9,519 bases of DNA from NCBI GenBank assembly GCA_023262195.1, contig JALRDM010000104.1, positions 1-9,519 on the forward strand, given 5' to 3'. Source of the stretch: Salibacteraceae bacterium. Lineage in GTDB: Bacteria; Bacteroidota; Bacteroidia; Flavobacteriales_G; Salibacteraceae. The position numbers and the translations under genes were made by a program. Numbering within the stretch: the first letter of the stretch is position 1; each line of letters starts with the position of its first letter. A model generated the notes under the pieces. That model saw only the letters and a program-made list of their open reading frames with translations. It was not told where the DNA came from and ran no database searches. Below, one piece after another: positions 1 to 6,839 of this stretch.

Positions 1-1635
1 GATAATGCCGATCAATGGCTACCTATTGAAGCTGCCTTGAAGGAAGATGTTATTCGCACTAAATACAACAATCTGTTGGGTAAGGGAATCTTTACTACAA
101 GCCTTGAGGCAAAGCAAATGTTTGTTGATAAGAATACAACGGTTTCCTTTAGTTATGCGGTAAAAGAATACAATGCGATACCTGAAGGAGAAGTTGAAAT
201 CACAGATGCAGACCTAAAAGAATACTATAACGCCCACAAATCAGAAGAACTATATCAAAACCAAGATGAAACAAGGGATATTAAATTGGTGCAATTTGAG
301 CTTTCTGCTACTCCAAAAGATATTGCTGAGTTGAGGGCAGAAATGGAAGAAATCAAGGCAGGTTTTGAAGCGGATAGTAATGATACAGCATACGTACTTG
401 AGAATGCCGAAGGACAACTTCAAAACCTAGTCAGATATTTCAAGGAGCAAGAGCTTCCATCAATGTTAAAAGACACAATCATTAAGAGCGATGAGGGGAC
501 AGTGTTCGGTCCATATGACAATGGTCCTATGCTATATGTGTCTAAATTAGTTTCCACTAGTATGAGCCCTGACTCTGTGCAAGCAAGTCATATCTTAATC
601 AGAGTAGATGATGGCGACTCGAATAAAATCGCTGCTGCGAAGATTAAACTTGATTCAATCAAAACCGTTGCAACCCGTAATGGAAATTTTGCTGATTTGG
701 CAAAAGAGTTTTCAGACGATTTAGGCTCAGGAGAAAATGGCGGTGAGCTCGATTGGTTTACCAAAGGGCGAATGGTTCCACCCTTCGAAAAAGCATGTTT
801 CGAAGGAAAAGTTGGTGATATGCCAATAGTAGTATCTCAGTTTGGAGTGCACTTGATTCATATTACTGATCAAACAGAGCCTAGGAAAAGTTATTTGCTA
901 GCAAGTGTAGATATGCCAATAGAACCATCAAAGTACACTGCTGACATGGTTTATAAAAAAGCGAGTAAGTTCTCTGTAGAAAATAACACCATCGAAAAGT
1001 TTGAGGCATCTGAAATGGAAATAATTCCTATCGAGGGGCTTCGAGCTGAAGAAGAAGTTTTGGGGCCTCTTGGTATTCCGGCAAAGGAAGTGGTTCGTTG
1101 GGCACATAATGAAGAAACGGTGGTAGGTGCAGTTTCTAGTCCATTCGAGCTTGACGATAGAATTGTTGTGTCTGTGGTCACTAAAATCAGAGAAGAAGGA
1201 GTTGTTCCATTTGAAACTGCTAAAGGCATGATAAGACCGATGGTATTGGAACAAAAGAAGGCAGAGAAAATAATGGCCGAATTAGGAACTTTCACTTCTA
1301 TCGAGGAAGCTGCAAAGAAAATCGGAGTTGAGGTCAGAAGGGCGGATAATGTGCGCCTGTCAGATCAATCCATTGGAGGTGGTATTGGCAGAGAACCAAG
1401 CATTCTTGGTACGGTTGCGACATTGGCAACAGGTGAAATGTCGGCACCAATCAAAGGCAACAGGGGCGTGTATGTCTTAAAGCTAGAAGGCAAAACAGAT
1501 GCTCCTTCAGATGGAGACTCATCTCAAGATCTAAATCTTGCCAAGAACAACAATTTTGTTCGCGCTCAGCGAAGTGCTCAAAATGCATTGAAAGATGCAG
1601 TGGGCGTGGAAGATGATCGGGCAAAATTCTATTAA
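1..1635 (+). CDS. PpiD-type periplasmic peptidyl-prolyl cis-trans isomerase (5'-truncated by window)
   Basis: Reading frame 1 is open from base 1 (Asp-Asn-Ala-Asp-Gln-Trp...) to TAA at 1633-1635, giving 544 codons. The real start lies upstream of the window; the TTG at 37 is only an internal Leu codon. A parvulin (PpiC-type rotamase) domain spans about 577-870. It has the ASHIL motif with its conserved His at 589-591, an FADLAKEFSDD helix, a GGELDWF turn, a MVPPFEKACFE segment, and the SQFGVHLIHI ending with the second conserved His at 850-852. After it comes a linker with the VVPFETAKGMIRPMVLEQKKAEKI helix region, typical of PpiD, and a degenerate second rotamase-like unit at about 1330-1490 (SIGGGIGREPSI, GVYVLKLEGK) without the catalytic motifs. 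Known family role: proline isomerisation and chaperoning of exported and outer-membrane proteins, anchored in the inner membrane by an N-terminal helix that is not visible here. Bacteroidota PpiD is usually around 700 aa, so roughly 150 residues are missing. The family assignment is firm; PpiD rather than SurA rests on length and C-terminal architecture. Confidence 0.9.
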   Translation, partial: DNADQWLPIEAALKEDVIRTKYNNLLGKGIFTTSLEAKQMFVDKNTTVSFSYAVKEYNAIPEGEVEITDADLKEYYNAHKSEELYQNQDETRDIKLVQFELSATPKDIAELRAEMEEIKAGFEADSNDTAYVLENAEGQLQNLVRYFKEQELPSMLKDTIIKSDEGTVFGPYDNGPMLYVSKLVSTSMSPDSVQASHILIRVDDGDSNKIAAAKIKLDSIKTVATRNGNFADLAKEFSDDLGSGENGGELDWFTKGRMVPPFEKACFEGKVGDMPIVVSQFGVHLIHITDQTEPRKSYLLASVDMPIEPSKYTADMVYKKASKFSVENNTIEKFEASEMEIIPIEGLRAEEEVLGPLGIPAKEVVRWAHNEETVVGAVSSPFELDDRIVVSVVTKIREEGVVPFETAKGMIRPMVLEQKKAEKIMAELGTFTSIEEAAKKIGVEVRRADNVRLSDQSIGGGIGREPSILGTVATLATGEMSAPIKGNRGVYVLKLEGKTDAPSDGDSSQDLNLAKNNNFVRAQRSAQNALKDAVGVEDDRAKFY

Positions 1636-1677
1636 ACATTTAATGCGGAATTAACGGTATGGCCTTCGCGGTTACAC

Positions 1678-1685
1678 TAAATTTG
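1678..1685 (+). promoter_or_regulatory. Candidate Bacteroidota -7 promoter element for the 1694 gene
   Basis: TAAATTTG matches the Bacteroidota sigma-ABfr -7 consensus TAnnTTTG at every defined position. No clear TTG -33 box sits at the usual 17-23 bp spacing; the nearest thing is TTA at 1651-1653. If the box is used, transcription would start near 1690, inside the loop region of the terminator. The mRNA would then be almost leaderless for the ATG at 1694 and would lack the 5' arm of the hairpin. The motif match is seen directly; its use as a promoter is inference. Confidence 0.35.
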
Positions 1686-1710
1686 GCCGCCTAATGCGGC
1701 CATTTTTTTT
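1684..1710 (+). terminator. Rho-independent terminator after the ppiD-like gene
   Basis: A perfect 7-bp stem, TGGCCGC (1684-1690) with GCGGCCA (1696-1702), closes a 5-nt loop CTAAT and is followed at once by eight T residues (1703-1710). Six of the seven pairs are G-C, so this is a strong intrinsic terminator on the + strand, 49 bp after the isomerase stop codon. It overlaps the ATG of the next gene: A1694 and T1695 are in the loop and G1696 is the first base of the 3' arm. The T-tract encodes Phe-Phe-Leu of that gene's signal peptide. Confidence 0.8.
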
Positions 1711-3883
1711 GACCTATTTTATATTGAGTTTTTTCACTCTTCCTCACTTGATGAGTCAAACATCATTTGATCAGCAGCAAACTACAGTTTCCAACGTGCG
1801 CTTGAGTCTAAGCAATGTGGGAACGTTTGGCAATGCAATGCGTGGCACCTATGATCTATTAGGCTATGGTTCTGGAGAGTTTCCTGCAAACTCGGGCATT
1901 GAGCACTTGTTTGAGGCTGGTATTTGGGTCGGTGGAAAGGTTGACGGATCACTTATCGCAGTCTCAACTGCGGCCTATGATCAATCCTCAGGCTACTCTG
2001 CAGGAAGAGCCGGTTATGAGTTCAATGCCCCAGTAGGATCGGCATTTACCAAGAGATCTACCTTACTCGATAACCCAAACTACAGTCTTGATGCAGTTTC
2101 GCATGAAGATTTTGTCGCTGATTTCTCTGATGAGTTTATCCTCGTTCCTGGCACAAGCACGCCAATACAAGATCACAATAATCCATTGAATATGGATGTG
2201 CATTTAGAAGTATACAATTGGAATTTCGCGTTCAGCGATTTCATGGTCATTTGTAACTATATCGTTACCAATAATGGTGACAAAACCTTGAATGATGCCT
2301 ACATAAGTATGTGGTCAAATACGGTGGTGAGAAACACCAACATTACACCAGCTGGTCAAGGTGGGAGTGCTTTCTATGACAAGGGAGGAAATGGATTTAT
2401 CGATTCTCTCTCATTGGCATATTGTTTTGATGCGGCAGGAGACCTGGGATTTACCGAAAGCTATGTTGGGCATAAATTTTTAGGAGCTGAGGATAGGAAT
2501 GGATTTAGACACCCATCAATAGATACCTCCTTTAAAGTCAACTATCAGACTTGGCAGTTCAATTCATCTGCGCCAGACTTTTTCTTCCCTAATTCAGAGT
2601 TGCTCAGGTATAACAAACAAAATACGGGCTTTAATCAATGGCCATGTTGGACAGAGCTTGGTTCACCAGACCCACGATGTGTGAGCTTTCAGCAGCAAAC
2701 CATCCAAGAGGTCATTAATGCACCTGGTAACCGCAGCGACTTAGTATCGATAGGGCCATTCGAGTCTATTGAACCGGGAGAGTCTGTAACCTTCGCTTGG
2801 GCATGGGTATTTGCCAAGAAAAATGAAGATGGAAATCCCAACGCTGAAAACAATCCAACGCAACGAGCAAACTTGATTGACAATGCGCGTTGGGCACAAA
2901 CAGCATATAATGGTGAAGATGCCAATTTCAATGGCCAACTCGATACCGGGGAAGACTTGGATAATGACGGTAAAATCACTCGATTTATTTTACCGACTCC
3001 GCCTGAAATTCCAAATACGAAACTCATTGCGCGAGATGGAGGCATAGATATTTATTGGTCTAATAATGCCGAACTAAGCCTCGACCCAATCACTCAAGAA
3101 AAGGATTTTGAAGGCTATAATATTTACATGACCAAGTTGGGAGATGATGCAATAAAATCACTCGATTTATCAAGTGATTTGAAGCCAATAAAAAGTGCAG
3201 ATATAATTGGTAATCAATTGTTTAATGAAACAGGGTTAGCTGAGCTTAGGCTTGAAAGTCCGGTGACTTTTGAGGGAGATTCCAACCAATACTTTTATCG
3301 CTACAGTATAGACAATCTTATTAATGGTTGGCAATATGTGTTGGCTGTCACAGCTTTTGATAGGGGGGATGTTGAGAATAACTTATCCTCGTTAGAAAGT
3401 TCACTTCTGAGCAATGCATACCATGTGTTTCCAGGTACTGGGGCGAATGTGCAATTTGAAGAATATGCTTCTTCTAGGTTTGAACTATCCATAGGAGATA
3501 ACCAAGACAGCTTAGATAAATACAAGCCGTTTGTGTACCCCAATCCATACTACGGTGGCGCCTCATGGGAAGGTGCTTCAACCTTCGAAGAAGACAAGAG
3601 ATTAAACTTTGCCAATCTGCCAGAGCGATGCGTGATCAGAGTATTCACCGTGAGCGGAGATTTGGTTAAAACCATTGAACACGATGGCTTTTATGATGGG
3701 GCCGATCAACGCTGGTATTCCACCTATTCCAACCCTGATCGAACAGTCTTTAGTGGTGGTGAACACAGTTGGGATTTGCTTAGCGATAATGCGCAAATCA
3801 TAGCAAGAGGAACGTATATCTTTTCCGTTGAAGACCTAGAGACGGGGAAATTCTGGAAAGAAAAATTTGTAGTAATAAAATAG
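1694..3883 (+). CDS. Secreted FN3-like protein with FlgD/T9SS-type C-terminal domain
   Basis: 729 aa. The N-terminus MRPFFLTYFILSFFTLPHL is a signal peptide, probably cut near MSQ/TSF (residues 20-24). Residues about 30-400 form an aromatic, Asn/Gly-rich beta-type region (GTFGNAMRGTYDLLGYG, HLFEAGIWVGGKVDG) that recurs, as I remember it, in uncharacterised secreted proteins of Bacteroidota and relatives; no enzyme motif is recognised. Residues 409-428 contain a DxNxNGxxD...DxDNDGKI loop like Ca-binding EF-hand/dockerin-type linkers. An FN3-like region follows (about 435-575, DFEGYNIYMTK). The C-terminus from YPNPYYGG (residue 615) to FVVIK resembles FlgD Ig-like/T9SS sorting domains (VIRVFTVSGDLVKTIEHDG, ARGTYIFSVED), which would direct export across the outer membrane. 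ATG 1694 is the first in-frame start giving a full signal peptide; it lies inside a terminator hairpin and has no Shine-Dalgarno sequence. TTG 1709 is an alternative that also keeps a hydrophobic leader. ATG 1751 would lose the leader. Function unknown. Confidence 0.82.
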   Translation: MRPFFLTYFILSFFTLPHLMSQTSFDQQQTTVSNVRLSLSNVGTFGNAMRGTYDLLGYGSGEFPANSGIEHLFEAGIWVGGKVDGSLIAVSTAAYDQSSGYSAGRAGYEFNAPVGSAFTKRSTLLDNPNYSLDAVSHEDFVADFSDEFILVPGTSTPIQDHNNPLNMDVHLEVYNWNFAFSDFMVICNYIVTNNGDKTLNDAYISMWSNTVVRNTNITPAGQGGSAFYDKGGNGFIDSLSLAYCFDAAGDLGFTESYVGHKFLGAEDRNGFRHPSIDTSFKVNYQTWQFNSSAPDFFFPNSELLRYNKQNTGFNQWPCWTELGSPDPRCVSFQQQTIQEVINAPGNRSDLVSIGPFESIEPGESVTFAWAWVFAKKNEDGNPNAENNPTQRANLIDNARWAQTAYNGEDANFNGQLDTGEDLDNDGKITRFILPTPPEIPNTKLIARDGGIDIYWSNNAELSLDPITQEKDFEGYNIYMTKLGDDAIKSLDLSSDLKPIKSADIIGNQLFNETGLAELRLESPVTFEGDSNQYFYRYSIDNLINGWQYVLAVTAFDRGDVENNLSSLESSLLSNAYHVFPGTGANVQFEEYASSRFELSIGDNQDSLDKYKPFVYPNPYYGGASWEGASTFEEDKRLNFANLPERCVIRVFTVSGDLVKTIEHDGFYDGADQRWYSTYSNPDRTVFSGGEHSWDLLSDNAQIIARGTYIFSVEDLETGKFWKEKFVVIK

Positions 3884-3886
3884 GAA

Positions 3887-3963
3887 GGCACGAAACGAAA
3901 GAGAAAAGGAACAAGGATACTAGGCAAAAGTGATGAGGCAAAAGAGGACAGGCACAAGTGAAA
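3887..3963 (+). repeat. Purine-rich imperfect 7/14-bp tandem repeat upstream of the four-helix-bundle gene
   Basis: The gap between the 729-aa gene and the four-helix-bundle gene is almost all A and G on the + strand. Its clearest part is three consecutive 14-mers: AGGCAAAAGTGATG (3922-3935), AGGCAAAAGAGGAC (3936-3949) and AGGCACAAGTGAAA (3950-3963). Upstream, the same 7-bp phase continues in decayed form (GGCACGA, AACGAAA, GAGAAAA, GGAACAA from 3887), so the unit is probably a heptamer near AGGCAAA. The region encodes no protein. From memory, similar purine-rich short-period repeats precede many four-helix-bundle genes in Bacteroidota; this cannot be verified here. Confidence 0.6.
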
Positions 3964-3990
3964 AAGGATGTGTGACAATTAAATGAACCA

Positions 3991-4359
3991 GTGGCAAGTA
4001 TTAAGGGATATAGAGATTTGATCATATGGCAGAAAGGAATGGAGCTTGTAAAACATGTCTATCTACTTTGCGATGGTTTGCCAGATGAAGAGAGATTTGG
4101 TCTAGCATCTCAACTTAAAAGATCAAGTGTTTCGATTCCCTCCAACATCGCTGAGGGATATGCTCGCAGATCCACAGGAGATTACATACGGTTTTTAAAC
4201 ATTGCTTTGGGAAGCGCATATGAATTGGAATCTCAACTCGAATTATTGAAAATCTTAAAGTTCAATACACATGCTGAAGTTGATCCAATTCTTAATTTGG
4301 CCAATGAAATAACGAAAATGACCTACTCCTTAAACCAGAAAATTAAACAAGATAAATAG
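3991..4359 (+). CDS. Four-helix-bundle protein (23S rRNA intervening-sequence / S23 family)
   Basis: 122 aa, full length for the family. The family pattern is intact: YRDLIIWQKGMELVKHVY in helix 1, then LPDEERFGLASQLKRSSVSIPSNIAEG with the conserved GL..QL+R...S+P.NIAEG core, a YIRFLNIALGSAYELESQLEL helix, and a C-terminal helix ending in a Lys-rich tail. Members were first noted as ORFs in intervening sequences of Leptospira 23S rRNA. The related bAvd protein is the pentameric partner of the reverse transcriptase in diversity-generating retroelements. Most Bacteroidota copies are stand-alone and of unknown function, and this one is too: no reverse transcriptase, template repeat or rRNA is nearby. 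The start is GTG; an in-frame TGA at 3973-3975 leaves no ATG upstream, and the ATG at 3983 is in another frame and soon stops. It has no signal peptide, so it is cytoplasmic, unlike both neighbours. It lies 107 bp after the preceding gene and 23 bp before the next, on the same strand. Confidence 0.9.
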   Translation: MASIKGYRDLIIWQKGMELVKHVYLLCDGLPDEERFGLASQLKRSSVSIPSNIAEGYARRSTGDYIRFLNIALGSAYELESQLELLKILKFNTHAEVDPILNLANEITKMTYSLNQKIKQDK

Positions 4360-4382
4360 ATAATTATTTAAAACTACGATCA

Positions 4383-6833
4383 ATGCAACACAAGAAACAC
4401 AATATCCATAGAATTCGAGAGGTTTCCTTTTGGGGAATTCTAACTCTTGCCTTATGCCTCATTACTGCGCTCGCAGCGCACGCCCAATACCCCGTGGTAT
4501 CCATCTCAGATATCCAATTTGTTACACAAGCCGCCACTGGAAACTGCGATGATCAGACCATTTATCTGGGAGATACCGTAATCATCCGTGCCAAGGTTGT
4601 GGCCGATGGTTTTGAAGCAGTGCCAAGTGGCATTGCAGCGGCCAACCAAGGTACAGGGCACAAAAACTTTTGGTTGCAGCAAGGCAATGGAGGTCCGTTC
4701 AAAGGATTAGACGTGTTTGCTACATCGGATCTTAGCGTAACTGAGGATATACATAATCTGCTTGCCGGTGATTCTGTGGAAGTAGTCGGAGTTATCGATG
4801 ATTATAATGGAGAAACAGAAATTATTCCACTCGATGGAGCAAGTATTACCTTGCTTGGACAGAATGAGGAAATCGTTCCAACGGTGGTGCAGGTGGCAGA
4901 CTTGAATGACGGTGACCGCAATAACCTCTTGCAAACAGGAGAGCAATGGGAAGGAGCCTATGTTGAGTTTCATAACGTTACCGTAGCATCACTGGACTTC
5001 TTTTCTGGAGGAAGTAGGGTCAGTTTCAATATCGAAGATCAGTTTGGCAACTTAGTAAATGTGTCAGACCGTTTTAGAGTCCAAAAACTTCCAGCTGAAG
5101 GAGGAACCTTTGTTGCACCTAACGTGGGCGATCAAATCGATACCCTTCGTGGCATCATTGCACACAGTAAAAACAACTGTCCTGGGTTTAACGGACGGGG
5201 GTATTCGCTTTATCCAACCAAAGAAAGCGATTACGTATATGGGGCATCTGCACCTAGGGTATTTAACATAAACAGAACGCCAGTAGTTCCAAGTTCAAGT
5301 GATGATGTTTCTGTGGAGGCTGATATTACTGACAACGATGGACTAGTGACTAGCGCAACACTTTATTATGCCACTGGTTTAACGGGTAGTTTTACTTCTG
5401 TAGCCATGTCACTTATTAGTGGGGAAACTTACGGAGCTGACATTCCTGCACAGAGCGATGGCACCCTAGTGCGATGGTATATAGTTGCTGAAGATGACAG
5501 CGGATTGGTGACTACCATGCCCAACTCCAACCCAAGTGTGCTCACCTATTTATATCGAGTTAGAAATAGTGGTTTAAGCATTTATGATGTTCAATATACT
5601 CCATACAATTCCGGTTCGAGCCCGTACCGTGACGAGGAAGTAACCGTTACCGGAGTAGTTACGGCCGGGGTCAATAGTTCTGATACAGGAGATTTAGGGT
5701 TCGTATATATCCAAGATGAAAATGAATTGAGCTATGCAGCTATTGGGTTGCAGAGTAATCCAATCTTGAACACCCTCAATAGAGGTGACTTGGTTGAGGT
5801 TACAGGAATTGTACAAGAGTCGTTCGGTCTTACAAGACTCGGAGGCATTACAGCCGCTAGCGTGGTAGGTACAGGTTCAATAAGTCCGTTGGTAATCAAT
5901 CCAGACTCATTTACACAGTATAACAATTCTCATGAGCAGTATGAATCTATGCTCGTTAGATTGGAAAATCCTGCTGCTGGAGAAGACATCTTTGTTGTAG
6001 AGCGAAATGCAGATGAAGCCACAGGTAACAATTATGCAGAATTTCGTGTCGGTACCGATGAGTTTAATCCTGCGGAAGGAACGCGTGTACTTACAGGTAG
6101 AGTATCAGGATCAGCTTCGAGCTCACTTTATGTAAGCTACGTAAATGACTCAGCGCAAAGCATTACGGATGGCATTATGAACGTTGACCCATATATTGTT
6201 CGCTATGGGCACTACATGGAATCGATTACTGGAATCCTCACCTATACCTTCGGTTCTAATAAGTTGTTGCCAAGAAACAACAACGATATTGTGAACTATG
6301 GAGGAGGAGATGTAGTGGCATCAGCGGCTCCGGTAAACGATACATTTTGTGTAGGTACTCCTGCTGAATTTTTCAATATGAGTTCAGTTGTAGCCGATGA
6401 GTTCTTATGGCAATTTAGTGATGGGGGCACATCTACAGATAAGTTTGGCAATTACGCGTTTACTGAATCAGGACTGTATTCGGTAACCATGACAGCCACA
6501 AACTCAGTGGATGGTGCGAGCGATCAAATAACCCTCACGGATGCAATTTTTGCGGATACATCGGCTAGCTGCGGTCTTGGAGTTGAAAATATTGGAGAGC
6601 TTCAATTTAGTGTATATCCAAATCCAACCGTTGATCGGGTAATGATTGAATTACCTGAGGGTCAAATAGCACAGGTGGTTATTAGAGACTTGACGGGTAA
6701 GCTAGTAGCTTATCGACTAATAAATGCAGCTAGAGCTGAAATAAGCTTTAGCAGACTGCAGGCCGGAAATTATTTAATAGAAGTTGAAGATAATCGAGGT
6801 GGAAAATCAACTGAGATTATCGTGAAGCAATAA
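4383..6833 (+). CDS. T9SS-sorted multi-OB-fold / Ig / PKD surface protein
   Basis: 816 aa. Signal peptide: basic n-region (HKKHNIHRIR), hydrophobic core WGILTLALCLITALAA, likely cut after AHA or AHAQ (about 33-35). Residues about 38-157 and 165-287 look like OB-fold modules of the YhcR/ExeM N-terminal or DUF5689 kind (GDTVIIRAKVV, NFWLQQGNGG, GDSVEVVGVIDDYNGETEI). Residues 289-393 are an Ig/FN3-like domain (VSVEADITDNDG, VRWYIVAEDDSG). A further OB-like module, the clearest one, covers 397-495 (EVTVTGVVTAG, GFVYIQDE, GDLVEVTGIVQESFG). Another is probable at 510-640. A PKD-like domain occupies about 645-720 (FLWQFSDGGTS, GLYSVTMTATNS). The C-terminus 740-816 is a classical type A T9SS sorting domain (FSVYPNPTVDRVMIELPEG, DLTGKLVAYRL, LQAGNYLIEVED, EIIVKQ). 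OB modules like these often accompany exonuclease/endonuclease/phosphatase-type nucleases, but no such catalytic domain is present, so binding or adhesion at the surface is more likely than catalysis (inference). The next gene begins 6 bp after the stop codon. Confidence 0.85.
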   Translation: MQHKKHNIHRIREVSFWGILTLALCLITALAAHAQYPVVSISDIQFVTQAATGNCDDQTIYLGDTVIIRAKVVADGFEAVPSGIAAANQGTGHKNFWLQQGNGGPFKGLDVFATSDLSVTEDIHNLLAGDSVEVVGVIDDYNGETEIIPLDGASITLLGQNEEIVPTVVQVADLNDGDRNNLLQTGEQWEGAYVEFHNVTVASLDFFSGGSRVSFNIEDQFGNLVNVSDRFRVQKLPAEGGTFVAPNVGDQIDTLRGIIAHSKNNCPGFNGRGYSLYPTKESDYVYGASAPRVFNINRTPVVPSSSDDVSVEADITDNDGLVTSATLYYATGLTGSFTSVAMSLISGETYGADIPAQSDGTLVRWYIVAEDDSGLVTTMPNSNPSVLTYLYRVRNSGLSIYDVQYTPYNSGSSPYRDEEVTVTGVVTAGVNSSDTGDLGFVYIQDENELSYAAIGLQSNPILNTLNRGDLVEVTGIVQESFGLTRLGGITAASVVGTGSISPLVINPDSFTQYNNSHEQYESMLVRLENPAAGEDIFVVERNADEATGNNYAEFRVGTDEFNPAEGTRVLTGRVSGSASSSLYVSYVNDSAQSITDGIMNVDPYIVRYGHYMESITGILTYTFGSNKLLPRNNNDIVNYGGGDVVASAAPVNDTFCVGTPAEFFNMSSVVADEFLWQFSDGGTSTDKFGNYAFTESGLYSVTMTATNSVDGASDQITLTDAIFADTSASCGLGVENIGELQFSVYPNPTVDRVMIELPEGQIAQVVIRDLTGKLVAYRLINAARAEISFSRLQAGNYLIEVEDNRGGKSTEIIVKQ

Positions 6834-6839
6834 AGCACT

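Noticed and set aside
37..39. TTG at 37 as the start of the isomerase gene
   Set aside because: The frame is open back to base 1 with protein-like sequence, and the family needs an N-terminal membrane helix and SurA-N-like region, so the gene starts before the window.
951..1295. Antisense ORFs of 108-114 codons opposite the isomerase
   Set aside because: They are mirror frames of a firm coding region, with low-complexity Ser/Phe-rich translations and no recognisable domain.
2689..3045. Antisense ORF of 118 codons opposite the 729-aa gene, and smaller ones to about 4025
   Set aside because: They overlap well-supported coding sequence in shadow frames, show no family signal, and have Phe/Leu/Ser-rich products that reflect the complement of purine-rich DNA.
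3991..4359. Four-helix-bundle gene as the avd gene of a diversity-generating retroelement
   Set aside because: No reverse transcriptase, no template/variable repeat pair and no C-type-lectin-like target were found, and family members are usually stand-alone in this phylum.
3991..4359. Remnant of a 23S rRNA intervening sequence
   Set aside because: The neighbours are protein genes and no rRNA sequence is visible. The family name reflects the first discovery context only.
4353..4370. Dyad TAAATA / TATTTA around the four-helix-bundle stop as a terminator
   Set aside because: The stem is six A-T pairs only and no T-tract follows, so it would be too weak to terminate transcription.
5059..5271. 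Forward 70-codon ORF inside the OB-fold gene, and 8700-8903 inside the receptor gene
   Set aside because: Both lie in the wrong frame within clear genes and have no domain or start signal of their own.
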